A stretch of 5,094 nucleotides of DNA. Origin: Rhodospirillales bacterium (GTDB taxonomy: Bacteria; Pseudomonadota; Alphaproteobacteria; Rhodospirillales; Casp-alpha2). Below the pieces are notes generated by a model. It saw only the letters and a program-made list of their open reading frames with translations. It had not been told where the DNA came from and did not search any database. A program made the position numbers and the translations under genes. Shown here piece after piece: positions 1 to 5,094 of this stretch (position 1 is the stretch's first letter; every line of letters begins with the position of its first letter). Location of the stretch: contig JABJOR010000021.1 of the NCBI GenBank assembly GCA_018664265.1, positions 1 through 5,094 of the forward strand. Reading direction: 5' to 3'.

Positions 1-1134
1 AGCCCATACACAAAGAGCGCCCATAATTGCAGTTGATGAGGTCTTAAAGTAAAGTTTTATCATGCGAAGCGTTGCGTATCCAATGAAGGCGAGCAGAGAA
101 AAGAATCCGATAAACCCTGTTTCAATAACCACCTCAACGGCCCAATTGTGCGGGTGAAATGGAATATTTGTTGTGGATGTGAGGAATGGGGAAAGACTTT
201 TCGAGCCTTCCAGTTTGTCGATGGCATTTATGCCGGTTCCAAACCATCTGTTATTGCTGCCTTGATCCCAGGCAAACGACCAAATTGATTGTCGGTGCCA
301 ATCGATGAGCCATGGTGGCGCAGGCCAATCATAATCAGGATATGGCATTGACCCTCGTGTCACGTAAAGCCAGTAAAACACCGCTAGAATTGAAGCTAAA
401 AATACAGCAATTGTTAAAATTACGCGTGTTCGGTTATGACGATGAAAGACTGTGAGAAGAACGAAGAGTGCAAATGCTGCCAGCAAACCGGCAAAAGCGG
501 CCTTGTTTGCGGTCATGAAAATAGCGGCTAAAAATAACCCACAGGAAGAATATGAGAGAATTTTCCATTTCCCCGTATGCGATGTGGCAACCCAGAATAA
601 GGCTGGAATCATCAATGCGCCAGCGGCAGCGGCGGGTTTGTAGCTCTTTTGCACATAGGACGGTTTCCATCCATTCCCGTGGGTTAGATGATAGAGTTCA
701 GGCAGGAATATTAGAGCAGTAACGGCGATTAAAGCGAAGATAAAAGAGGTTATGATCAATGCTTTTATGGCTTTATTATGGAGTGCCCGGTCATGATGCA
801 AGGTTGCATAAATAAAGCCAGCAACCAGCACGACAAATCCCGTTCTGACAATGGTCTCAATGGATTTATCCGGCGTCGGGGATACAAATAAATTTGGAAT
901 CCAGACGATCATAATGCCCTGTAGAAACCAGCTTGCCGGGTGGTTCAACGCGGTTTTCAACGATGATATGAATTGGCCTCGTTTTGGACTGGCAAATATA
1001 AATATCAAGGCCAGTATTAACGCAACACCGATCATGGCCCGCCCGGTGAAAATCAATGGCACACTCGCCCCGATACAAATTGCTGCGAACGTAGTAAGAG
1101 TATTGCTGTAATCGTGAGGTGCTTGTTGGTTCAT
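1..1134 (-). CDS. O-antigen ligase / Wzy-type polymerase family membrane protein, partial (C-terminus beyond window)
   Basis: Open reading frame of 378 codons from an ATG at 1134-1132 that runs without a stop off position 1; I translated it by hand. The protein is strongly hydrophobic, with membrane segments around residues 14-30, 33-48, 95-111, 124-144, 168-184, 194-230 (probably two), 237-257 and 335-358. A long polar, Trp-rich loop lies at about 258-334, where this family has its large periplasmic loop. The loop holds R281 (RQSIWSFAWDQ), then FGTG at 298-301, and ends with HPHN at 327-330 followed by WAVEVVIETGFIG. This is the Wzy_C signature, in which Arg and His of the loop are catalytic in WaaL-type ligases. 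Such enzymes join or polymerise undecaprenyl-linked glycans at the periplasmic face of the inner membrane. An in-frame TAG lies upstream at about 1179, with no ATG between, so this start is the best choice; the Shine-Dalgarno is weak (AGG 13 bases before ATG). Family members usually have about 400-450 residues, so little is missing. Ligase versus polymerase cannot be told from sequence. Confidence 0.88.
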   Translation of the reverse strand, partial: MNQQAPHDYSNTLTTFAAICIGASVPLIFTGRAMIGVALILALIFIFASPKRGQFISSLKTALNHPASWFLQGIMIVWIPNLFVSPTPDKSIETIVRTGFVVLVAGFIYATLHHDRALHNKAIKALIITSFIFALIAVTALIFLPELYHLTHGNGWKPSYVQKSYKPAAAAGALMIPALFWVATSHTGKWKILSYSSCGLFLAAIFMTANKAAFAGLLAAFALFVLLTVFHRHNRTRVILTIAVFLASILAVFYWLYVTRGSMPYPDYDWPAPPWLIDWHRQSIWSFAWDQGSNNRWFGTGINAIDKLEGSKSLSPFLTSTTNIPFHPHNWAVEVVIETGFIGFFSLLAFIGYATLRMIKLYFKTSSTAIMGALCVWA

Positions 1135-1192
1135 GTGTGCAAATGTGCCTGAAAGGAAATTTAAAATTATCTGGAGCTATAACGTATAAATA
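1135..1192. other. Intergenic gap between VTC-domain gene and ligase gene
   Basis: This AT-rich stretch of 58 bases is the only real gap in the gene block. I see no GC-rich hairpin followed by a T-run, so no intrinsic terminator is evident and read-through from the VTC gene into the ligase gene is plausible. On the minus strand a GATAAT at 1171-1166 matches the -10 consensus at 5 of 6 bases, but no good -35 hexamer sits 16-18 bases upstream, so a separate promoter is possible but unsupported. A short direct repeat GCACA-TTT-GCACA lies just before the ligase ATG. Confidence 0.5.
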
Positions 1193-1894
1193 TTAACCGC
1201 CAAATAATGTCTGGAAAGATTTTATACCTGTAATGTATTTAGAGTGCCTGCCGACCCGTGCGGGCAAGCCTTGCACAATGGATGAGACGATTTTTCCGTG
1301 ACGGTGATCGCTCTTGATTTCAATGACAACAGTGGCGGCGACATGACTGGCGTGTTTAAAGTTTGGTGTGGATTTAAACCGCTGATCCCAGACTTTGAAG
1401 CCCGTATCCAGTGTCAGACGGATGAGGCCATCGCCTGAAATAAAATATTTTCGATTGTAAACATTTGTCAGCACCGGGAACGGGTTTGAATGCAGCCACA
1501 ATCGTTCGCGGTGGGTGACTTGCTGCTTCAAACGGTTGGTAATGTCACGCCATCTTGCGCCCTCCGTGTAGGGAGCTTCTTTGATGTTGCAGATTTCTTT
1601 CCAGCCCAGAAGGTTGCGTCGTTTTTTGAATTCAAGGCGGCCTGCTTGCGGTGTTATTGACTTCCCGTACCAACGGTAACGAAGCTTTTCCCGGTTGCTT
1701 GCACCGGACAGGTTTTCGCTGAAGGCTTCGTAGTCGTGGGTGTCAAAATAGATGTTGTGAATAGTGCGATCCGGGTAGTGTTTCCGAAATCGTGCATTAT
1801 GCATCCTGACCCACTGCAGAATTTGCGGCATCTTGGTTTCGTAATCAACAAACTTGATTTCGAAGCGAGCATCTTGTGGCGGTATATGGTTCAA
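1193..1894 (-). CDS. VTC-domain (polyphosphate polymerase-like) protein
   Basis: A 233-residue soluble protein matching the VTC domain, a member of the triphosphate-tunnel metalloenzyme fold. Visible signature elements in order: RFEIKF at 10-15; HNIYFDTHDYEAF at 46-58; NREKLRYRWYG at 67-77 with R68, K70, R72 and R74; LEFK at 87-90; NRKY at 147-150; IRLTLD at 158-163; VVIEIKSD at 189-196; and SKY at 218-220. These alternating basic and acidic strands are the residues that line the tunnel and bind phosphates and metal in yeast Vtc4, which builds polyphosphate from ATP. All major blocks are present, so the enzyme looks intact. There is no signal peptide or membrane segment, so it is probably cytosolic. 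The length fits a lone catalytic domain without the SPX and membrane domains of yeast. The start is a TTG at 1894-1892: an in-frame TGA lies ten codons upstream with no ATG or GTG between, and the next Met (residue 22) would remove the RFEIKF strand. The TTG overlaps the upstream CotH stop. Polyphosphate synthesis is inferred from the family; another phosphotransfer product is possible. Confidence 0.9.
   Translation of the reverse strand: MNHIPPQDARFEIKFVDYETKMPQILQWVRMHNARFRKHYPDRTIHNIYFDTHDYEAFSENLSGASNREKLRYRWYGKSITPQAGRLEFKKRRNLLGWKEICNIKEAPYTEGARWRDITNRLKQQVTHRERLWLHSNPFPVLTNVYNRKYFISGDGLIRLTLDTGFKVWDQRFKSTPNFKHASHVAATVVIEIKSDHRHGKIVSSIVQGLPARVGRHSKYITGIKSFQTLFGG
1891..1894 (-). promoter_or_regulatory. 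TTGA stop/start overlap coupling the CotH and VTC genes
   Basis: On the minus strand the four bases TTGA contain both the TTG start of the VTC gene (1894-1892) and the TGA stop of the CotH gene (1893-1891). The analogous ATGA and TTGA overlaps usually mark translational coupling by terminating and re-initiating ribosomes. Only a weak GCGAG lies about 8-10 bases ahead, which also suggests that VTC translation depends on CotH translation. The coupling is inferred; the overlap is seen directly. Confidence 0.75.
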
Positions 1895-4623
1895 TTTGTT
1901 GCTCGCTTTTGCATAACGGTTTCATACAGCACATCCACATCGATATCTTTCATCTCAACCTGATTGCCATCAATTTTGATGACGCTGCCGGTTTGAGCGT
2001 GGATCATGTCTTCAATATTTATCGAGTTCAAGTTTGTCACGGTGATTTTAGCCGGACCGTATTGGGGTTTTTTCATATAGGCCAGCATAACCGCAAAAAC
2101 CGGATTGGTAACGGTTATGTCTGAAACCGTACTGATGGATCCGTCCTTGCTGGCAAGCCCGGTACCAGAGTCTATAATAATAATGTCATGGGCATCCAAT
2201 GTGCTTTTTTCACCGATGGACAGGGCTTTGTCCTGAACTTCATAAAAACTGGAACTTGTAACACGCACGGTGCTGCCGGAAATATCCACAGCATCTCCGC
2301 CGCCTTTATATCCAATATTCATAAACTGACTGTTGGTAATCTCACCGTTTGAGAAATCTGAATCGATGGCATCTGATTCTGTATCGGTGATGGTTGAGTG
2401 GCTGAATGAGAACTGAGACTCAATCAGGTTCAAGGCGTCTTCGGCTGTGTTGCGTTCGAAATGTGAATTCTGGATATCTACCGTGGTCTGATAAAACGTA
2501 GTGCCGCCTGTCAAAGCCCAGCTTGATTGTTTGACACCCGTTGTGTCCTTGATGGTGACATAATTTAGCTGACTTGGCTCGTCTACGTTCATAACAGCCA
2601 GTCCTTGCCACTGGGGAATGCCTCCTTCACCTGCTGCACCCTGCAAGATAATTGGCTGGTTCGTTGTTCCATTGGCTGTGACGGCACTGTGGCTGATAAG
2701 ATTAGTGTTTTCTGCGAAGTTGAGCTGGGCACCCGGGGCAATGATTAATTGGAACCCTGCAGGAATAAGAACGGGAGCATCAACGTGCCAGACCCCTTGT
2801 TTAACAGTGACAGTATGATTATCAGTTCCGAGGCTTAAAAACGGATGCAGGGCAAGTTGCTCTTCAATGGTGGTCGTAGGCACAGGATGTTCTAAAAGCG
2901 GTGGGAAAAAGGACTTTGCTGTTGTCTCGTAAAATTTGGACTCTCCTGCCATATGGGCAGATACAACCAAATTTAATGGGATCGTTGACAGCGGTGTATC
3001 GAAATAAACTCTGGTGGTCTGTGGAGCCGATGCCAGCGGTGTGCCGGGAATTATTGCTGGCACGACTGAGCCTTTTTTTGCTGTAAAGGCTTGAGATATT
3101 CCAGTTTCCGGATTCTGCCATTCAATTGTGCTGAGGGTTATCTGCTCCGGGACAGCATTAGAAAGTTCCAGATATTGCCCGGCTGCATCCTCAATAATGT
3201 AGGCATGCGCCAGAATGGGGTAAATTCCTCCCTGATCAATCCGGACGGCAGGTTCATTCTTAAGGGCAAAATCGTCATCGCTGCGGGAGAGCAGAAAATC
3301 CATGCGTGGGAGGTAGTCTTCCCAACGCATATTGTCGATCAGATAATATTCACTCTTTAGCTGCGCCAGCAACGTGTCCTCGTATGGCTCAAGTTGTCTG
3401 CGTGTCATGCCATCTTTCATCTCTATCGCCAGACGGCGCACTTCTGAAAGATAAACATTAAATAGAATTGGGTCTTTTATAAGTTCTTTGAAAAGGGTTT
3501 CTCTGTGTGTGAGCTCATCCATTGCTGCGCGTACAGGCAAGGCGATGTCATAGATGACGGGTTCTAACCGATAGGAAATTGGATTGAAATAAAATCGGAT
3601 ATTGCGGTATGAAGTCGGGTGATAGATGCCCCAAATTTCACACGCCGCCAGAAACCTGCCCATCAATTCGGTGTCAAAAACTTGTGAAGCTGTGAGCTTT
3701 CCCTGGCTGAACCCGCGCAACAAGCCGACTGCGGCCTTCAAATCGCTTTGTAGTTTGGATGATTTTTTGATGTATTTATTACCGTAGGAGCTGATGACGG
3801 TGTTTCGGAAATCAAAAAAAGGCGTTCCTTCGTAATGCCCGCCAGGGATATTGGTTTGCCAGATCAGGTCTTCATCGATTTTTATGATGACGCCTTCGCG
3901 CCTACCCTGAGATTCCAGCAATTCCTTGGAGAAGCTTTCTTCAACCGCCATAATTCCCAGATCATCCCCATTAAGGGTAACGTCCGTAAAAAAGTACCTT
4001 GGCCTTAAAATACCACGATGTTCGAAATATTTAAGGGCAACAGGCTCGGCCTGGTATTCACGGGCTCTGGGGTGCTGAATAGAAAAATTCTTGAGGCCTT
4101 GAAAATATCCATCTTTTTTAAGCTTCAGGCGAAATGACCATTTATTTTTATGGGCCCGGTGGGCGCTTCCGTCACCTTTAAGGCGAATTTTAGCTTTGAT
4201 TGTTTCACCGCCGGCCCGGATTTTTGCCTTTGTCTCGATTCTGTCTTCGGGCAACAGATGGCCCCTGGCCAGGGCAATGGTGCGCTTTTCTTTCAGTTTT
4301 TTGAAATGCTTGAACTTTATGTCGAGCACAAGTTTAGGCAAAGGTTCTGCCGTACCCAGATCATTTTGATCCATAAGGGCATCAAATATCTGGCCTGGAA
4401 GAGTGCCTTTTGTGAACTTTCTCTGATAGCCGTGATCGCGGGCCCATTCCCGGACATAGTTTTTTGAAACTTTGTAAATTTTTTGCTCAACTGGAACGCC
4501 AAAGGCAACAATCAGAAAAAAATACAGGGCGTGATGTCGGCGAACAGAAAGCTTCCCGAGCTTGAAGGGGGGCTTTTGTTTCAGCCTTTGCAGGAAACTT
4601 TGCGGGCGGTTGCCGACTCTCAT
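1891..4623 (-). CDS. Membrane-anchored CotH-family kinase-like protein with C-terminal parallel beta-helix
   Basis: A 910-residue protein. The N-terminus is basic (RR at 28-29) and precedes one hydrophobic stretch at about 32-45 (ALYFFLIVAFGVPV), read as a signal anchor that puts the rest in the periplasm. The CotH domain covers about 95-445: KIRLKGD at 145-151, KWSFRLKL at 161-168, FSIQHP at 180-185, VTLNGDDLGIMAVEES at 215-230, VIIKIDED at 245-252, YRNIRFYF at 339-346 and EPVIYDIALP at 354-363. Bacillus CotH is an atypical protein kinase of spore-coat proteins. Here the usual acidic pair of the last motif ([WY]DxD) reads YDIA, so only D359 remains and activity is uncertain. Residues 455-600 form a probable beta-sandwich linker, weakly LTD-like (YLELSNAVPEQITLSTIEW). 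Residues 605-890 look like a right-handed parallel beta-helix: a capping segment with LIIAPGAQLNF and QWQGLAVMN, then repeated rungs such as NSHFERN, HSTITDTESDAID, NSQFMN and SSSFYEV. Such helices often bind or modify glycans. The start is the first ATG after an in-frame TAA 12 bases upstream; no clear Shine-Dalgarno is seen. The substrate is unknown. Confidence 0.88.
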   Translation of the reverse strand: MRVGNRPQSFLQRLKQKPPFKLGKLSVRRHHALYFFLIVAFGVPVEQKIYKVSKNYVREWARDHGYQRKFTKGTLPGQIFDALMDQNDLGTAEPLPKLVLDIKFKHFKKLKEKRTIALARGHLLPEDRIETKAKIRAGGETIKAKIRLKGDGSAHRAHKNKWSFRLKLKKDGYFQGLKNFSIQHPRAREYQAEPVALKYFEHRGILRPRYFFTDVTLNGDDLGIMAVEESFSKELLESQGRREGVIIKIDEDLIWQTNIPGGHYEGTPFFDFRNTVISSYGNKYIKKSSKLQSDLKAAVGLLRGFSQGKLTASQVFDTELMGRFLAACEIWGIYHPTSYRNIRFYFNPISYRLEPVIYDIALPVRAAMDELTHRETLFKELIKDPILFNVYLSEVRRLAIEMKDGMTRRQLEPYEDTLLAQLKSEYYLIDNMRWEDYLPRMDFLLSRSDDDFALKNEPAVRIDQGGIYPILAHAYIIEDAAGQYLELSNAVPEQITLSTIEWQNPETGISQAFTAKKGSVVPAIIPGTPLASAPQTTRVYFDTPLSTIPLNLVVSAHMAGESKFYETTAKSFFPPLLEHPVPTTTIEEQLALHPFLSLGTDNHTVTVKQGVWHVDAPVLIPAGFQLIIAPGAQLNFAENTNLISHSAVTANGTTNQPIILQGAAGEGGIPQWQGLAVMNVDEPSQLNYVTIKDTTGVKQSSWALTGGTTFYQTTVDIQNSHFERNTAEDALNLIESQFSFSHSTITDTESDAIDSDFSNGEITNSQFMNIGYKGGGDAVDISGSTVRVTSSSFYEVQDKALSIGEKSTLDAHDIIIIDSGTGLASKDGSISTVSDITVTNPVFAVMLAYMKKPQYGPAKITVTNLNSINIEDMIHAQTGSVIKIDGNQVEMKDIDVDVLYETVMQKRATN

Positions 4624-4626
4624 GGC

Positions 4627-4640
4627 TTTAACCCGTTAAA
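4627..4640 (-). repeat. Short palindrome at the DUF4956/CotH junction
   Basis: On the minus strand TTTAAC-GG-GTTAAA forms a perfect 6-base inverted repeat. It contains the DUF4956 stop codon (TAA at 4638-4636) and ends three bases before the CotH ATG. As RNA it could fold as a 5-bp A/U stem with a CGGG loop, which is weak. It occupies the place where a Shine-Dalgarno would be expected, and none is visible there. It may be chance. Confidence 0.4.
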
Positions 4641-5094
4641 CGGCAGGAAGTTTGTTCTGATCGAGGAAAGTTACGCCAGCCGAAGGAAGCTCGCTATTCA
4701 ACTCGGCGATCAAATCTTCGAGTTTTCCGGATTCTGAAAGCTCAAGCAGATAAGTGGCTTCAACATGATTGTCTCGGGTATCAAATCGCCTCAGATCAGA
4801 GGCCGTAGCATGTTTCTCTAGCGTTGCGTTAAGCAGGTTTAGGGATTTTTTCGAAGTTTCTTCGTTCTCATTGATCCAGTCGACGGAAAGGAACAGGTTT
4901 TTGTTTTGTTTTTTGCGATCTTTCCAGCGGAAGATTGAGACAAATCCCAAAATAGCGAGGGTCGCAACGACCGTGGCCTTGGTCTGGCTTGCGCCCAGTC
5001 CCAAGCCTGCGCCAATTGTAATAAACAGATAGGTTAACTCTTCGGGTTCCTTGATGGGGGTGCGAAAGCGCACGATTGATAATGCGCCAACCAG
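4636..5094 (-). CDS. DUF4956 family membrane protein, partial (N-terminus beyond window)
   Basis: The frame is open to the window edge at 5094, leaving 152 visible C-terminal residues and a TAA stop. It begins LVGALSIVRFRTPIKEPEEL, the diagnostic conserved block of DUF4956. A GTG at 5073 falls inside this block and is not the true start. Two membrane segments follow (visible residues about 20-36, glycine-rich TIGAGLGLGA, and 39-55), then a basic stretch (RWKDRKKQNK, 56-65) that by the positive-inside rule places the tail in the cytoplasm. Residues about 66-152 form a soluble alpha/beta domain (VEATYLLELS, then a helix KLEDLIAELNS, then a strand VTFLD). Its layout is reminiscent of the ACT-like tail of MgtC-type proteins, though this is only a pattern resemblance. 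The biochemical function of DUF4956 is unknown. Its place directly upstream of CotH and VTC genes, 12 bases from the CotH start, suggests that it is their membrane partner. Confidence 0.88.
   Translation of the reverse strand: MVGALSIVRFRTPIKEPEELTYLFITIGAGLGLGASQTKATVVATLAILGFVSIFRWKDRKKQNKNLFLSVDWINENEETSKKSLNLLNATLEKHATASDLRRFDTRDNHVEATYLLELSESGKLEDLIAELNSELPSAGVTFLDQNKLPAV

Noticed and set aside
434..670. Minus-strand frame of 78 codons within the ligase gene
   Set aside because: Out of frame with the 378-codon ligase frame that runs through the same bases; composition is unlike a real protein.
851..1111. Plus-strand reading frame of 86 codons
   Set aside because: It lies opposite the ligase gene, has no ribosome site, and its translation shows no family pattern; the minus-strand frame there gives a coherent membrane protein with conserved motifs.
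1166..1171. GATAAT on the minus strand as a -10 box for the ligase gene
   Set aside because: No acceptable -35 hexamer at 16-18 bases; such hexamers occur by chance in AT-rich gaps.
1135..1192. Possible terminator after the VTC gene
   Set aside because: No stable stem followed by a run of T on the minus strand; the gap is simply AT-rich.
4150..4467. Plus-strand frame of 105 codons
   Set aside because: Antisense to the conserved CotH domain, no recognisable motif and no ribosome site; a shadow of the coding strand.
4769..5032. Plus-strand frame of 87 codons
   Set aside because: Antisense to the DUF4956 gene; the minus-strand frame carries the conserved family block.
5071..5073. GTG as the start of the DUF4956 protein
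   Set aside because: The frame stays open to the window edge and the seven residues before it (LVGALSI) belong to the conserved block, so the gene is truncated by the window rather than starting here.

Overview
The window looks like one co-directional gene block. All four recognisable genes lie on the minus strand, so transcription runs from position 5094 towards position 1. They fill almost the whole window. The only gaps are 12 bases between the first two genes and 58 bases before the last. I see no tRNA, rRNA, insertion sequence, CRISPR array or rho-independent terminator. The multi-membrane O-antigen-ligase-like protein and a membrane-anchored surface-type protein with a beta-helix point to a Gram-negative bacterium, probably a proteobacterium. 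Base composition is moderate (mid to high 40s percent GC by eye) and similar across the genes. The exact taxon cannot be read from this window.

Layout in transcription order: (1) 5094-4636, the C-terminal part of a DUF4956 membrane protein whose start lies outside the window; (2) 4623-1891, a 910-residue membrane-anchored CotH-family kinase-like protein with a C-terminal right-handed parallel beta-helix; (3) 1894-1193, a 233-residue VTC-domain protein (polyphosphate-polymerase-like, triphosphate-tunnel fold), which starts at a TTG overlapping the CotH stop codon; (4) 1134-1, the N-terminal 378 residues of an O-antigen ligase / Wzy-type polymerase, cut by the window edge. Gene 4 is open at the edge, so a search that needs a stop codon inside the window would miss it.

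DUF4956, CotH and VTC proteins are, to my knowledge, often encoded together in bacteria, yet the joint function is not established. A working model, by inference only, is as follows. The cytosolic VTC enzyme makes or handles a polyphosphate-like or phosphorylated product. The DUF4956 protein supplies the membrane part, much as the membrane segments of the yeast VTC complex accompany its catalytic tunnel domain. The CotH kinase fold, exported and tethered by one N-terminal helix, transfers phosphate to a surface protein or glycan. The ligase-like protein places the set in an envelope-polysaccharide context. The most interesting points are the cassette itself, the CotH/beta-helix fusion with an altered metal-site motif, and the tight TTG/TGA coupling of CotH and VTC.
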